Below are positions 11,226 to 22,812 of a DNA stretch of 51,482 nucleotides, piece after piece. The position numbers were made by a program, and so were the translations under genes. Below the pieces are notes generated by a model. That model had not been told where the DNA came from, did no database searches, and saw nothing but the letters and a program-made list of their open reading frames with translations. Numbering within the stretch: the stretch's first letter is position 1; every line of letters starts with the position of its first letter. The DNA lies in NCBI GenBank assembly GCA_033558025.1, contig JAUCEF010000099.1:1-51482 (forward strand), in the 5' to 3' direction. Source of the DNA: Phytophthora sp. 'mugwort'. Taxonomy: Eukaryota; Oomycota; Peronosporomycetes; Peronosporales; Peronosporaceae.

Positions 11226-12401
11226 ATGAGATGGAATAAAAAATCATTATTTGCGATTCTTAATAATCATTTAATAGATTATCCTACACCTATTAATTTA
11301 AATTATTTTTTTGGATTCGGTTCGTTAGCTGGTATTATGTTAGTAATACAAATTTTAACAGGTATTTTTTTAGCAATGCATTATACTCCACATATTGATT
11401 TAGCTTTTAATAGTGTTGAACATATTATGAGAGATGTAAATAATGGTTGGTTAATTAGATATACACATGCAAATGGAGCATCTTTTTTTTTTATTGTTGT
11501 ATATATTCATATTTTTCGTGGTTTATATTATGGTTCTTATATCACACCAAGAGAAGCTATATGGTCTTCTGGTGTAATTATTTTTATTTTAATGATGGCT
11601 ACAGCTTTTATGGGTTATGTTTTACCTTGGGGACAAATGAGTTTTTGGGGTGCAACTGTTATTACTAATTTATTTTCTGCAATACCCTTAATAGGAAAAG
11701 ATATTGTTGATTGGCTTTGGGGCGGATTTGCTGTTGATAATCCAACATTAAATCGTTTTTTTAGTTTACATTTTACATTACCTTTTATAATTGTGGGTGC
11801 CGTATTGATACATTTAATTTTATTACATGAAGTTGGTTCAAATAATCCTTTAGGTATTACATTAAAAAATGAAAATATACCTTTTTATCCATATTTTTAT
11901 ACTAAAGATTTATTTGGATTAATGATCTTATTTTTGATTTTCTTTATTTTTATTTTTTTTTATCCTAATACATTAGGTCATCCCGATAATTATATTGAAG
12001 CAAATCCAATGAAAACACCTTTACATATCGTACCAGAATGGTATTTTTTACCGTTTTATGCAATTTTAAGATCTATTCCTAATAAAATTGGCGGTGTTAT
12101 AGCTATGTTTGGTTCATTACTTATTTTATTAACAATACCTTTTACAAATTCATCTGAAATTAGAAGTACAGCTTTTAGACCTATATTTAAAATTTGTTAT
12201 TGGTTATTAGTTATAGCTTTTTTATTATTAGGTTGGGTTGGACAATGTCCAGTTGAATATCCTTATACTGAAATTGGTATTATAAGTATGATTTATTATT
12301 TTTTTTTTTTTATAATAATTATACCATTTTTAGGTAAATTAGAAACTTATTTAGTACGTTATAATATTAATAAAAAATCTTTAATAAATAAAAATAAATA
12401 A
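11226..12401 (+). CDS. cob: Cytochrome b, left copy
   Basis: This is an intact 391-residue copy identical to 18179-19354. The ATG at 11226 (MRWNKKS) is the first one that gives the usual cytochrome b N-terminus. Confidence 0.96.
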   Translation: MRWNKKSLFAILNNHLIDYPTPINLNYFFGFGSLAGIMLVIQILTGIFLAMHYTPHIDLAFNSVEHIMRDVNNGWLIRYTHANGASFFFIVVYIHIFRGLYYGSYITPREAIWSSGVIIFILMMATAFMGYVLPWGQMSFWGATVITNLFSAIPLIGKDIVDWLWGGFAVDNPTLNRFFSLHFTLPFIIVGAVLIHLILLHEVGSNNPLGITLKNENIPFYPYFYTKDLFGLMILFLIFFIFIFFYPNTLGHPDNYIEANPMKTPLHIVPEWYFLPFYAILRSIPNKIGGVIAMFGSLLILLTIPFTNSSEIRSTAFRPIFKICYWLLVIAFLLLGWVGQCPVEYPYTEIGIISMIYYFFFFIIIIPFLGKLETYLVRYNINKKSLINKNK

Positions 12402-13980
12402 TTTAAATTGTATTCATTGTACACGTTGTGTACGTTTTGCTAATGAAATTTGTGGAATTGACGGTTTAGGTACAACAGGTCGTGGTAATAAAACTGAAAT
12501 TAATTTTTATTCTTCAAATATTTTTAAATCCGAATTTTCTGGTAATTTAGTAGATTTATGTCCTGTTGGTGCATTAACTTCTAAACCCTATACTTTTAAA
12601 GCACGTTCTTGGGAATTAAAAAAAAAAGAGGGTATTGCTATTTTAGATAGTATTGGTTCAAATATTAAAATTGATATTTTTAATAATGAAATTATACGTA
12701 TTTTACCTAAAACTAATTTTAATATTAATAAAGAATGGATATCAGATAAAACAAGATATTTTTTTGATAGTTTAAAATATCAACGATTAAAATATCCATT
12801 ATTAAAAGATAATCAAAACAATTTTCATAGGATTTCTTGGTTAGATGCTCTAAATATTATTAATAAAAAATTGATAATTACAGATAGTTTTAATGCTAAA
12901 AGTATTATTGGTGATTTAACTGATTTAGAATCTCTTTTTTTATTAAAAAAAAATTTAAATAAATTAGGAATTTCAAATGTAAATTATGAACAATTTTTAA
13001 AAAATCGACAAATTAAGATAAATTCTGATTTAGCTTCAAATTTTTTATTTAATAATACTTTAAAATCTATTGAAGAATCTGATGTTTGTTTAATAATTGG
13101 TAGTGATATTCGTCAAGAAGGTTCTATTTTAAATATTCATTTAATTAATCGTTTAAAAAAAGGAAATTTTAAAATAGCATATATCGGTAATAAAATTAAT
13201 TTTACTTATCCAGTAAAACATTTAGGATTAACTTTTAAAACTTTAATAAATATTATTTTAGGAAAACATGTATTTTGTAAACAATTAAAAAAAGCAAAAA
13301 AACCTTTAATTATTATAGGTAGTAATATTTTAAATCAAAAAAATGGTTTTTTTTTATTATCAAAATTAAAAAATTTATCATTTATTAACCATAATATTAA
13401 TTTCTTTAATTTTCAAACTTCTTTAATTAATTTTTTTGAAATTACTTTTCCAAAATCATTAAATATGTTAAATAATTCAAAATTATATTATTTATTTAAT
13501 ACAAATTTACAAAATAAATTAAAAATAACTAAAAATAGTTTTGTTATTTATCAAGGACATCATTTTACTAAAGATGCTCAAAATTCAAATCTAATTTTAC
13601 CTGGATTAACTTTTTTAGAAAAAAATGGAATGTATATTAATTTAGAAGGTTTTATTCAAAAAAATGAACAAATTTTAAATGTAAATATAGAACAACGTAA
13701 AGATTCTATAATTTATAGAAATCTTTATAAATTTTTATTAAATAAAAATCAATCTAAATCAGAAGCTTTTTTAAAAATTAAAGATATTTTACCTTATTTA
13801 TTAAAAAAAAAAATAAAAATTATTTATAATTTTAGTTTTAATAAAAAATTTTTAAAAATTAATATTAATTTTTTAGATTCATTAATTAAAAATAATTATT
13901 ATACAAATATATTAGAACAATATTCAAAAATATTGATTAATTCTAATAAAATTTTCAAAAATCAATCAAAATTATTATGA
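12388..13980 (+). CDS. nad11: NADH dehydrogenase subunit 11, N-terminally truncated, left copy
   Basis: The open frame begins after an in-frame TAA at 12385-12387, overlaps the cob 3' end, and has no ATG before the first conserved residues. It is identical to the right copy 16600-18192, where details are given. The TGA stop overlaps the nad1 ATG. Confidence 0.88.
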   Translation: MKINNLNCIHCTRCVRFANEICGIDGLGTTGRGNKTEINFYSSNIFKSEFSGNLVDLCPVGALTSKPYTFKARSWELKKKEGIAILDSIGSNIKIDIFNNEIIRILPKTNFNINKEWISDKTRYFFDSLKYQRLKYPLLKDNQNNFHRISWLDALNIINKKLIITDSFNAKSIIGDLTDLESLFLLKKNLNKLGISNVNYEQFLKNRQIKINSDLASNFLFNNTLKSIEESDVCLIIGSDIRQEGSILNIHLINRLKKGNFKIAYIGNKINFTYPVKHLGLTFKTLINIILGKHVFCKQLKKAKKPLIIIGSNILNQKNGFFLLSKLKNLSFINHNINFFNFQTSLINFFEITFPKSLNMLNNSKLYYLFNTNLQNKLKITKNSFVIYQGHHFTKDAQNSNLILPGLTFLEKNGMYINLEGFIQKNEQILNVNIEQRKDSIIYRNLYKFLLNKNQSKSEAFLKIKDILPYLLKKKIKIIYNFSFNKKFLKININFLDSLIKNNYYTNILEQYSKILINSNKIFKNQSKLL

Positions 13981-14957
13981 TATACACAATTTTAAAATTT
14001 TTAATTTTCATATTACCTTTATTAATTGCTGTGGCTTATTTTACTTTAGTTGAACGTAAAATATTAGCTTCTATTCAAAGAAGAAGAGGACCTAATGTTG
14101 TAGGTACTTTTGGATTATTACAACCATTAGCTGATGGTCTTAAATTATTCGTAAAAGAAACAATTTTACCAAGTAATGCTGATGTAATTTTATTTATATT
14201 TGCACCTATTTTAGCTTTTTTTTTAAGTCTATTAAGTTGGACAATAATACCTTTAGGTTTTGGTATGTTTTTTACTGAATTAAATATTGGTATTTTATAT
14301 TTAATAGCAATTTCATCTTTAGGTGTATACGGTGTTATTATAGGTGGTTGGTCAAGTAATTCTAAATATTCGTTTTTAGGGGCTTTAAGATCAACAGCAC
14401 AAATGATTTCATATGAATTAACTATTGGGTTTTCAATTCTTTCAGTAATTGTTTGTGCAAAATCTTTAAATTTAATTTCTATTATTTGGGCACAAAAAAC
14501 GGTATGGTATTGTTTTCCTCTTTTTCCTATTTTTATAATTTTTTTTATATCTTGTTTAGCAGAAACAAATCGACATCCCTTTGATTTACCTGAAGCTGAA
14601 GCTGAATTAGTTTCAGGTTATAATGTAGAATATTCTGCAATGGGTTTTGCATTATTTTTTTTAGGTGAATATGCTAATATGTTATTAATGAGTAGTTTAA
14701 CTACGATTTTATTTTTAGGTGGTTGGTTAGCACCTTTCCCTTTTAGTATAAATTGTATTAATTTTTTACCCGGATCTTTTTGGTTTAGTATTAAAATTTG
14801 TTTTTTTGTTGTTTTATTTGTAGTTGCTCGAGCTATTTTACCTCGATATCGTTATGACCAATTAATGCGTTTAGGTTGGAAAGTATTTCTACCTTTTTCA
14901 TTATCCTGGTTTTTATATACTGCAAGTATTTTAATAAGTTTTAATTGGTTAATTTAA
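13977..14957 (+). CDS. nad1: NADH dehydrogenase subunit 1, left copy
   Basis: This is an intact 326-residue copy identical to 15623-16603. Its ATG overlaps the nad11 stop by 4 nt (ATGA). Confidence 0.97.
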   Translation: MIYTILKFLIFILPLLIAVAYFTLVERKILASIQRRRGPNVVGTFGLLQPLADGLKLFVKETILPSNADVILFIFAPILAFFLSLLSWTIIPLGFGMFFTELNIGILYLIAISSLGVYGVIIGGWSSNSKYSFLGALRSTAQMISYELTIGFSILSVIVCAKSLNLISIIWAQKTVWYCFPLFPIFIIFFISCLAETNRHPFDLPEAEAELVSGYNVEYSAMGFALFFLGEYANMLLMSSLTTILFLGGWLAPFPFSINCINFLPGSFWFSIKICFFVVLFVVARAILPRYRYDQLMRLGWKVFLPFSLSWFLYTASILISFNWLI

Positions 14958-14959
14958 TT

Positions 14960-15262
14960 ATGAATATTTTAAATCATTTTATTTTTACTTTTTTTTTATT
15001 CTGTCTTGGATTATTTGGTATAATTTTAAATAGACAGAATATTATTATTATTTTAATGTCTATTGAATTATTATTATTATCAATTAATTTAAATTTTATT
15101 TATTTTGCAGTTTTAATTGATGATATAATAGGACAAGTTTTTTCTTTATTAATTTTAACAGTAGCTGCAGCAGAATCAGCTATTGGATTAGCTATTATGA
15201 TTATTTTCTTTAAATTATATGGAGATATTTCAATTTATAAAATAAATTTATTATCATTATAA
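14960..15262 (+). CDS. nad4L: NADH dehydrogenase subunit 4L, left copy
   Basis: This is an intact 100-residue copy and the last gene before the palindrome centre. The ATG at 14960 (MNILNHF) lies 2 bp after the nad1 stop. Confidence 0.95.
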   Translation: MNILNHFIFTFFLFCLGLFGIILNRQNIIIILMSIELLLLSINLNFIYFAVLIDDIIGQVFSLLILTVAAAESAIGLAIMIIFFKLYGDISIYKINLLSL

Positions 15263-15321
15263 TAAATTTATTTTCTTTAAATTATATGGAGATATTTCAA
15301 TTTATAAAATAAATTTATTAT
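15201..15321. repeat. Palindrome centre with 54-bp direct repeat
   Basis: The arms pair up to 15274 and 15306, leaving a 31-nt asymmetric loop at 15275-15305. The loop is not random. Positions 15268-15321 are a direct copy of 15201-15254 (the 3' end of nad4L), offset by 67 bp. The centre therefore contains two direct and one inverted copy of the nad4L tail. This fits a strand-switch or slippage event at AAATAAATTTATT, or a read through a hairpin end. Confidence 0.9.
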
Positions 15322-15620
15322 AATGATAATAAATTTATTTTATAAATTGAAATATCTCCATATAATTTAAAGAAAATAATCATAATAGCTAATCCAATAG
15401 CTGATTCTGCTGCAGCTACTGTTAAAATTAATAAAGAAAAAACTTGTCCTATTATATCATCAATTAAAACTGCAAAATAAATAAAATTTAAATTAATTGA
15501 TAATAATAATAATTCAATAGACATTAAAATAATAATAATATTCTGTCTATTTAAAATTATACCAAATAATCCAAGACAGAATAAAAAAAAAGTAAAAATA
15601 AAATGATTTAAAATATTCAT
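15318..15620 (-). CDS. nad4L: NADH dehydrogenase subunit 4L, right copy
   Basis: This small membrane subunit of the complex I proton-translocating arm has 100 residues and three hydrophobic helices. MSIELLLLSINLNF at about residues 35-48 and AAESAIGLAIMIIFF at about 71-85 carry the two conserved membrane Glu residues of the family. The ATG is 2 bp after nad1 on the same strand, so nad11-nad1-nad4L form a tight unit. Its stop lies at the edge of the palindrome centre, and its 3' end is the sequence duplicated there. Confidence 0.95.
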   Translation of the reverse strand: MNILNHFIFTFFLFCLGLFGIILNRQNIIIILMSIELLLLSINLNFIYFAVLIDDIIGQVFSLLILTVAAAESAIGLAIMIIFFKLYGDISIYKINLLSL

Positions 15621-15622
15621 AA

Positions 15623-16603
15623 TTAAATTAACCAATTAAAACTTATTAAAATACTTGCAGTATATAAAAACCAGGATAATGAAAAAGGTAGAAATACTTT
15701 CCAACCTAAACGCATTAATTGGTCATAACGATATCGAGGTAAAATAGCTCGAGCAACTACAAATAAAACAACAAAAAAACAAATTTTAATACTAAACCAA
15801 AAAGATCCGGGTAAAAAATTAATACAATTTATACTAAAAGGGAAAGGTGCTAACCAACCACCTAAAAATAAAATCGTAGTTAAACTACTCATTAATAACA
15901 TATTAGCATATTCACCTAAAAAAAATAATGCAAAACCCATTGCAGAATATTCTACATTATAACCTGAAACTAATTCAGCTTCAGCTTCAGGTAAATCAAA
16001 GGGATGTCGATTTGTTTCTGCTAAACAAGATATAAAAAAAATTATAAAAATAGGAAAAAGAGGAAAACAATACCATACCGTTTTTTGTGCCCAAATAATA
16101 GAAATTAAATTTAAAGATTTTGCACAAACAATTACTGAAAGAATTGAAAACCCAATAGTTAATTCATATGAAATCATTTGTGCTGTTGATCTTAAAGCCC
16201 CTAAAAACGAATATTTAGAATTACTTGACCAACCACCTATAATAACACCGTATACACCTAAAGATGAAATTGCTATTAAATATAAAATACCAATATTTAA
16301 TTCAGTAAAAAACATACCAAAACCTAAAGGTATTATTGTCCAACTTAATAGACTTAAAAAAAAAGCTAAAATAGGTGCAAATATAAATAAAATTACATCA
16401 GCATTACTTGGTAAAATTGTTTCTTTTACGAATAATTTAAGACCATCAGCTAATGGTTGTAATAATCCAAAAGTACCTACAACATTAGGTCCTCTTCTTC
16501 TTTGAATAGAAGCTAATATTTTACGTTCAACTAAAGTAAAATAAGCCACAGCAATTAATAAAGGTAATATGAAAATTAAAAATTTTAAAATTGTGTATAT
16601 CAT
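15623..16603 (-). CDS. nad1: NADH dehydrogenase subunit 1, right copy
   Basis: This complex I subunit lies at the junction of the membrane and peripheral arms and forms the quinone chamber. It has 326 residues and about eight membrane helices. Diagnostic segments are [19 protein letters not shown] near residue 25, [20 protein letters not shown] near 195-215 and [19 protein letters not shown] near the C-terminus. The start codon overlaps the nad11 TGA by 4 nt, which suggests coupled translation. Confidence 0.98.
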   Translation of the reverse strand: MIYTILKFLIFILPLLIAVAYFTLVERKILASIQRRRGPNVVGTFGLLQPLADGLKLFVKETILPSNADVILFIFAPILAFFLSLLSWTIIPLGFGMFFTELNIGILYLIAISSLGVYGVIIGGWSSNSKYSFLGALRSTAQMISYELTIGFSILSVIVCAKSLNLISIIWAQKTVWYCFPLFPIFIIFFISCLAETNRHPFDLPEAEAELVSGYNVEYSAMGFALFFLGEYANMLLMSSLTTILFLGGWLAPFPFSINCINFLPGSFWFSIKICFFVVLFVVARAILPRYRYDQLMRLGWKVFLPFSLSWFLYTASILISFNWLI

Positions 16604-18192
16604 AATAATTTTGATTGATTTTTGAAAATTTTATTAGAATTAATCAATATTTTTGAATATTGTTCTAATATATTTGTATAATAATTATTTTTAATTAATG
16701 AATCTAAAAAATTAATATTAATTTTTAAAAATTTTTTATTAAAACTAAAATTATAAATAATTTTTATTTTTTTTTTTAATAAATAAGGTAAAATATCTTT
16801 AATTTTTAAAAAAGCTTCTGATTTAGATTGATTTTTATTTAATAAAAATTTATAAAGATTTCTATAAATTATAGAATCTTTACGTTGTTCTATATTTACA
16901 TTTAAAATTTGTTCATTTTTTTGAATAAAACCTTCTAAATTAATATACATTCCATTTTTTTCTAAAAAAGTTAATCCAGGTAAAATTAGATTTGAATTTT
17001 GAGCATCTTTAGTAAAATGATGTCCTTGATAAATAACAAAACTATTTTTAGTTATTTTTAATTTATTTTGTAAATTTGTATTAAATAAATAATATAATTT
17101 TGAATTATTTAACATATTTAATGATTTTGGAAAAGTAATTTCAAAAAAATTAATTAAAGAAGTTTGAAAATTAAAGAAATTAATATTATGGTTAATAAAT
17201 GATAAATTTTTTAATTTTGATAATAAAAAAAAACCATTTTTTTGATTTAAAATATTACTACCTATAATAATTAAAGGTTTTTTTGCTTTTTTTAATTGTT
17301 TACAAAATACATGTTTTCCTAAAATAATATTTATTAAAGTTTTAAAAGTTAATCCTAAATGTTTTACTGGATAAGTAAAATTAATTTTATTACCGATATA
17401 TGCTATTTTAAAATTTCCTTTTTTTAAACGATTAATTAAATGAATATTTAAAATAGAACCTTCTTGACGAATATCACTACCAATTATTAAACAAACATCA
17501 GATTCTTCAATAGATTTTAAAGTATTATTAAATAAAAAATTTGAAGCTAAATCAGAATTTATCTTAATTTGTCGATTTTTTAAAAATTGTTCATAATTTA
17601 CATTTGAAATTCCTAATTTATTTAAATTTTTTTTTAATAAAAAAAGAGATTCTAAATCAGTTAAATCACCAATAATACTTTTAGCATTAAAACTATCTGT
17701 AATTATCAATTTTTTATTAATAATATTTAGAGCATCTAACCAAGAAATCCTATGAAAATTGTTTTGATTATCTTTTAATAATGGATATTTTAATCGTTGA
17801 TATTTTAAACTATCAAAAAAATATCTTGTTTTATCTGATATCCATTCTTTATTAATATTAAAATTAGTTTTAGGTAAAATACGTATAATTTCATTATTAA
17901 AAATATCAATTTTAATATTTGAACCAATACTATCTAAAATAGCAATACCCTCTTTTTTTTTTAATTCCCAAGAACGTGCTTTAAAAGTATAGGGTTTAGA
18001 AGTTAATGCACCAACAGGACATAAATCTACTAAATTACCAGAAAATTCGGATTTAAAAATATTTGAAGAATAAAAATTAATTTCAGTTTTATTACCACGA
18101 CCTGTTGTACCTAAACCGTCAATTCCACAAATTTCATTAGCAAAACGTACACAACGTGTACAATGAATACAATTTAAATTATTTATTTTTAT
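16600..18192 (-). CDS. nad11: NADH dehydrogenase subunit 11 (75-kDa), lacking N-terminal domain
   Basis: This is the 75-kDa Fe-S subunit of complex I (NuoG/Nqo3 family). The open frame has about 530 codons. Its first conserved residues are [17 protein letters not shown], which supply three Cys ligands of cluster N4; the fourth is in [14 protein letters not shown] about 40 residues later. The molybdopterin-fold domain follows, diverged but continuous to the C-terminus ([17 protein letters not shown]). The part that normally precedes this, roughly 150-200 residues with the [2Fe-2S] N1b and His/Cys N5 ligands, is absent: cob occupies that space and an in-frame stop closes the frame at 18193. No ATG precedes NCIHC, so the start would have to be ATA, ATT or similar, or the piece is joined to a separately encoded domain. 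Both arms agree. Confidence 0.88.
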   Translation of the reverse strand: MKINNLNCIHCTRCVRFANEICGIDGLGTTGRGNKTEINFYSSNIFKSEFSGNLVDLCPVGALTSKPYTFKARSWELKKKEGIAILDSIGSNIKIDIFNNEIIRILPKTNFNINKEWISDKTRYFFDSLKYQRLKYPLLKDNQNNFHRISWLDALNIINKKLIITDSFNAKSIIGDLTDLESLFLLKKNLNKLGISNVNYEQFLKNRQIKINSDLASNFLFNNTLKSIEESDVCLIIGSDIRQEGSILNIHLINRLKKGNFKIAYIGNKINFTYPVKHLGLTFKTLINIILGKHVFCKQLKKAKKPLIIIGSNILNQKNGFFLLSKLKNLSFINHNINFFNFQTSLINFFEITFPKSLNMLNNSKLYYLFNTNLQNKLKITKNSFVIYQGHHFTKDAQNSNLILPGLTFLEKNGMYINLEGFIQKNEQILNVNIEQRKDSIIYRNLYKFLLNKNQSKSEAFLKIKDILPYLLKKKIKIIYNFSFNKKFLKININFLDSLIKNNYYTNILEQYSKILINSNKIFKNQSKLL

Positions 18193-19354
18193 TTATTAAA
18201 GATTTTTTATTAATATTATAACGTACTAAATAAGTTTCTAATTTACCTAAAAATGGTATAATTATTATAAAAAAAAAAAAATAATAAATCATACTTATAA
18301 TACCAATTTCAGTATAAGGATATTCAACTGGACATTGTCCAACCCAACCTAATAATAAAAAAGCTATAACTAATAACCAATAACAAATTTTAAATATAGG
18401 TCTAAAAGCTGTACTTCTAATTTCAGATGAATTTGTAAAAGGTATTGTTAATAAAATAAGTAATGAACCAAACATAGCTATAACACCGCCAATTTTATTA
18501 GGAATAGATCTTAAAATTGCATAAAACGGTAAAAAATACCATTCTGGTACGATATGTAAAGGTGTTTTCATTGGATTTGCTTCAATATAATTATCGGGAT
18601 GACCTAATGTATTAGGATAAAAAAAAATAAAAATAAAGAAAATCAAAAATAAGATCATTAATCCAAATAAATCTTTAGTATAAAAATATGGATAAAAAGG
18701 TATATTTTCATTTTTTAATGTAATACCTAAAGGATTATTTGAACCAACTTCATGTAATAAAATTAAATGTATCAATACGGCACCCACAATTATAAAAGGT
18801 AATGTAAAATGTAAACTAAAAAAACGATTTAATGTTGGATTATCAACAGCAAATCCGCCCCAAAGCCAATCAACAATATCTTTTCCTATTAAGGGTATTG
18901 CAGAAAATAAATTAGTAATAACAGTTGCACCCCAAAAACTCATTTGTCCCCAAGGTAAAACATAACCCATAAAAGCTGTAGCCATCATTAAAATAAAAAT
19001 AATTACACCAGAAGACCATATAGCTTCTCTTGGTGTGATATAAGAACCATAATATAAACCACGAAAAATATGAATATATACAACAATAAAAAAAAAAGAT
19101 GCTCCATTTGCATGTGTATATCTAATTAACCAACCATTATTTACATCTCTCATAATATGTTCAACACTATTAAAAGCTAAATCAATATGTGGAGTATAAT
19201 GCATTGCTAAAAAAATACCTGTTAAAATTTGTATTACTAACATAATACCAGCTAACGAACCGAATCCAAAAAAATAATTTAAATTAATAGGTGTAGGATA
19301 ATCTATTAAATGATTATTAAGAATCGCAAATAATGATTTTTTATTCCATCTCAT
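18179..19354 (-). CDS. cob: Cytochrome b, right copy
   Basis: This is the di-heme membrane subunit of complex III. It has 391 residues from MRWNKKS. The heme ligands appear as two His-X13-His pairs, one starting [16 protein letters not shown] and one starting [15 protein letters not shown]. The Qo-site PEWY motif is present in [19 protein letters not shown]. There are no introns. The alternative upstream TTG start only adds residues not typical of the family. The 3' end may overlap the nad11 frame by up to 14 nt. Confidence 0.98.
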   Translation of the reverse strand: MRWNKKSLFAILNNHLIDYPTPINLNYFFGFGSLAGIMLVIQILTGIFLAMHYTPHIDLAFNSVEHIMRDVNNGWLIRYTHANGASFFFIVVYIHIFRGLYYGSYITPREAIWSSGVIIFILMMATAFMGYVLPWGQMSFWGATVITNLFSAIPLIGKDIVDWLWGGFAVDNPTLNRFFSLHFTLPFIIVGAVLIHLILLHEVGSNNPLGITLKNENIPFYPYFYTKDLFGLMILFLIFFIFIFFYPNTLGHPDNYIEANPMKTPLHIVPEWYFLPFYAILRSIPNKIGGVIAMFGSLLILLTIPFTNSSEIRSTAFRPIFKICYWLLVIAFLLLGWVGQCPVEYPYTEIGIISMIYYFFFFIIIIPFLGKLETYLVRYNINKKSLINKNK

Positions 19355-19401
19355 AATATGAAATGAAAAATTACCTAAAAGCAAAAATAATTAATAAAAT
19401 A

Positions 19402-19968
19402 TTACATATTTATTTTATTATTCCAAGGATTATTAAATTCAAATAATCGGTATTGTTGTGATAAATTAATGGGTTCATAAACAACACGTTTTTTTAATTC
19501 ATTATAAAAAATTTCTAAAAAACCACTTAAAGGGAAATCTTTACGTAAAGGATGTCCTTCAAAACCATAATCTGTTAAAATCCGTCTTAAATCGGGATGG
19601 TATAAAAAAAAAATACCAAACATATCCCAAACTTCTCTTTCACACCAATTGGCTGATTGATATATTTTTATAATTGAATCTACCGGTTGTAATTCATTAA
19701 TTATTATTTTAATTTTTAAACGACTATTAAAACGAATACTTAATAAATTATAAATTATTTCAAAACGTTTTTTTTTATTAATATAATCTATAACACAAAT
19801 TTCTGATAATACTTTAAATTGAGTATTTGTATGATTTTTTAAAAAAAATAAAATAGGAATTAAATTTTTTGTAGAAATATTTATACATAATTCATTTTTA
19901 TATAAAGTATAATTTATTATTGGTAAAATCTGTAATAAATATTGACTAAATTTTTTTAATACTTTCAT
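19402..19968 (-). CDS. nad9: NADH dehydrogenase subunit 9 (30-kDa), intact copy
   Basis: This is the 30-kDa subunit of the complex I peripheral arm (NuoC family), 188 residues and soluble. The family signature is clear in the C-terminal half: [20 protein letters not shown], then [20 protein letters not shown], then [10 protein letters not shown] near the end. A 30-nt perfect palindrome lies just upstream of its ATG. The left copy is frameshifted. Confidence 0.96.
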   Translation of the reverse strand: MKVLKKFSQYLLQILPIINYTLYKNELCINISTKNLIPILFFLKNHTNTQFKVLSEICVIDYINKKKRFEIIYNLLSIRFNSRLKIKIIINELQPVDSIIKIYQSANWCEREVWDMFGIFFLYHPDLRRILTDYGFEGHPLRKDFPLSGFLEIFYNELKKRVVYEPINLSQQYRLFEFNNPWNNKINM

Positions 19969-19982
19969 AAATAAAAAATAAT

Positions 19983-20012
19983 TATAAATATTTATAATTA
20001 TAAATATTTATA
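19983..20012. repeat. 30-nt perfect palindrome before nad9, right copy
   Basis: This is the mirror copy of 10568-10597. It would form a 13-15 bp stem in the transcript between atp9 and nad9. Confidence 0.6.
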
Positions 20013-20080
20013 TATTAAAAAAATAAATAATTTTTTTTCTAAAATAAATACTATAACCAGTATTAGTATATATATAACAT

Positions 20081-20114
20081 AAAATACGATAAAAATTAAT
20101 TTTTATCATATTTT
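20081..20114. terminator. Perfect inverted repeat after atp9, right copy
   Basis: This is the mirror of 10466-10499, an up to 17-bp stem starting 18 bp past the atp9 stop. It could be a terminator or a processing hairpin. Confidence 0.4.
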
Positions 20115-20131
20115 TCAGGATTTAATTTTAA

Positions 20132-20383
<252 letters not shown>

Positions 20384-20395
20384 TTATTTAAAATA

Positions 20396-20409
20396 TCTTA
20401 AAGAATAAA
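20396..20409 (-). promoter_or_regulatory. ATTCTTTAAGA motif before atp9, right copy
   Basis: This is the mirror of 10171-10184. The 238-bp spacer that contains it also folds into a long imperfect AT hairpin. Confidence 0.4.
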
Positions 20410-20597
20410 CTTTTTTAGAATATTTAATTATATAAAAAATTTTAAATTATATATAATATTATTATATACTTTAACTAATTTTAAATTAAAATATAATTTT
20501 ATTAAAAAAAATTATATTAAAATTAATATAGTTAAAATAATTTTATAAAAATTTTTTTAATTTAATAACAATAAATTTTTTTATATTTTTAAATAAT

Positions 20598-20951
20598 TTA
20601 CCATTCTAAAGCATCACTACACCAAATATAAATAAAACCTATAACTAATTCAACTAAAAATTCAATCATAGTCCAAAATCCCCATGAAAAATTTGAACTT
20701 AAAGTTAAAACCCAAGGAAAAATAAAAACAGCTTCTAAATCAAAAATAATAAAAAGGATAGCTACTAAATAAAATTTTACATCAAAAATTTTTCTAGCAT
20801 CATCATAAGGATTAAATCCACATTCATAGGCTGTTAACTTTTCTAAATCATCTTTTTGTTTAATTAAACTAAAAGATAAAATGAAAATTAAAATTGATAA
20901 AAATAAACTTAATATTAAGAATATAAAAATATTTGAATAATTTAATAACAT
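20598..20951 (-). CDS. nad3: NADH dehydrogenase subunit 3, right copy
   Basis: This complex I membrane subunit has 117 residues and three helices. The conserved loop and second helix are YECGFNPYDDARKIFDVKFY and LVAILFIIFDLEAVFIFPW. The Cys of YECG is the residue that becomes exposed in the deactive enzyme. The ATG is 34 bp after trnD; longer frames read through the tRNA. Confidence 0.96.
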   Translation of the reverse strand: MLLNYSNIFIFLILSLFLSILIFILSFSLIKQKDDLEKLTAYECGFNPYDDARKIFDVKFYLVAILFIIFDLEAVFIFPWVLTLSSNFSWGFWTMIEFLVELVIGFIYIWCSDALEW

Positions 20952-20985
20952 ATTTATAAATTTTTTTAAATATAATAAATTTAAA

Positions 20986-21059
20986 CGGAAAAAACGGGAC
21001 TTGAACCCGCGACTTATAGCGTGACAAGCTACCACTCTAACCAACTGAGCTATTTTTCC
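20986..21059 (-). tRNA. trnD: tRNA-Asp(GTC), right copy
   Basis: This cloverleaf with anticodon GTC is identical to 9521-9594 and separates the atp6 and nad3 messages. Confidence 0.94.
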
Positions 21060-21095
21060 AATATAAAATATTATATCTTATTTTTGTATATTTTA

Positions 21096-21813
21096 TTAAT
21101 GTAAATTTAAAGCATCATTTATATACATACACGTTAAAATCGTAAACACATATGCCTGAATTAAAGCTACAGCAATTTCTAAACCAACCAATAATACAAT
21201 AATTATTAATGGAATAAAATGTGCCATAAAAATAAAACTATTTACATTTAACATAGCCCAAGCAAAACCTGCAATTACTTTTAATAAAGTATGTCCAGCC
21301 ATCATATTTGCAAATAATCGTACAGGTAAACTAATTACACGAAAAATGTATGAAACTAATTCAATAGGTACTAAGATGGGAACTAATGCTATACTTGCAC
21401 CACTAGGTAATAATAAATTTAAAAAATTAAATTTATGTTTTTTAATTCCAATTAAATTAAAACCTAAATAAATTGTTAATGCTAAAGTAAACGTAATAAT
21501 TAAATGACTTGTTATAGTAAAACTGTATGGAATCATTCCTATTAAATTACATAATAAAATAAAAAAAAAAACAACAAAAATTAATGAAACAAAATATTTA
21601 CCAGCTTTTCCTATACTAGAATAAGTTAATTCAATTGTAATATTAAAAATCATTTCAAAAATTTGTTGAAAACGTGTTGGAATAAATTTAGTTTTTATAC
21701 ATGTAAATATATAAATAAACTAAACCTATTACTAAAATTAAAGAAGCATTAGTAAATACAAAAGGTATTTGAAAAATAGGTAAAATTTCAAATTGTTCTA
21801 AAGGACTAACCAT
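21096..21813 (-). pseudogene. atp6: atp6, right copy, frameshifted by 2 nt
   Basis: Relative to the intact left copy (8765-9484), one TA unit is missing from a TATATA run at about 21703-21712, in the codons for YLYIFT. The remaining open frame is 185 residues, beginning at an internal Met. This is the only right-arm gene found broken, and it is a short-repeat slip, so a sequence error is likely. Confidence 0.87.
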
Positions 21814-21837
21814 AAAAATTATTAATTTTTTAATAAA

Positions 21838-22752
21838 TTAATTACCTCCCCACCAGTAAACTGCTACAAATAAAAATAACCAAACAACATCTACAAAATG
21901 CCAATACCAAGCTGCAGCTTCAAAACCGAAATGATGTTGTTTTGTAAAATGATGATTAATTAATCTAATAGTACTTACTATAATAAAAATAGTACCTACA
22001 ATAACGTGAATACCATGAAAACCTGTTAATAAAAAAAAAGTTGTACCATAAATACTATCAGAAATTGAAAAAGTACTTTCAATATATTCATAGGCTTGAA
22101 TTAAAGTAAAAAAAAAAGCTAATAAAATTGTAATAATTAAACTTAAAATAGCATTTTTTCTATCACCAAAAACTATTGAATGGTGTGCCCAAGTAATAGT
22201 TGCCCCAGATGATAATAATATTACAGTATTTAATAAAGGAATACCCCAAGCATTAACAGTTTCAATACCTAATGGTGGCCATAAAGATCCAATTTCAGGT
22301 GTTGGTGCTAAAGCTGAATGAAAAAAAGCCCAAAAAAAACTAACAAAAAATAGTAATTCACTAAAAATAAATAAAAGCATACCATTTCTTAAACCTAATT
22401 GTACTTGTTTAGTATGTTGACCTTCATATACAGCTTCTCTAACTATATCACGAAACCAAGTATACATTGTTAAAATAATCATTAAAAATCCTGTTAAAAT
22501 TAAGAAATTACTGCCAATATAACCATGAAAATACATAGCACCACCAAAAGTTAAAAAAAAAAGTCCAAAAGAAATTATAAAAGGCCAAGGACTTGGATCT
22601 ACTAAATGATAAGGATGTTTTTGTGTATTTTGTATATTATTACTAATTTCTTTTAAAATTTTTAAATCATTTTGAAATTTATCGATATTAGAATCATTTG
22701 TTGTAGTTTCTATTTGTAAATTTTTTTTATTAATATAATAATAATTTTTCAT
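21838..22752 (-). CDS. cox3: Cytochrome c oxidase subunit 3, intact copy
   Basis: This is the core membrane subunit of complex IV, 304 residues and about seven helices. The N-terminal 45 residues form a hydrophilic, Asn-rich extension (NDSNIDKFQNDLK) longer than usual; canonical similarity starts at HPYHLVDPSPWPF. Other signatures are [33 protein letters not shown] and the C-terminal [19 protein letters not shown]. The left copy carries two T losses. Confidence 0.97.
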   Translation of the reverse strand: MKNYYYINKKNLQIETTTNDSNIDKFQNDLKILKEISNNIQNTQKHPYHLVDPSPWPFIISFGLFFLTFGGAMYFHGYIGSNFLILTGFLMIILTMYTWFRDIVREAVYEGQHTKQVQLGLRNGMLLFIFSELLFFVSFFWAFFHSALAPTPEIGSLWPPLGIETVNAWGIPLLNTVILLSSGATITWAHHSIVFGDRKNAILSLIITILLAFFFTLIQAYEYIESTFSISDSIYGTTFFLLTGFHGIHVIVGTIFIIVSTIRLINHHFTKQHHFGFEAAAWYWHFVDVVWLFLFVAVYWWGGN

Positions 22753-22812
22753 AAGAATTTTATAATTTGTAATAATTAATTATTTAATGATAAATAATGT
22801 ATTTTAAAAAAA

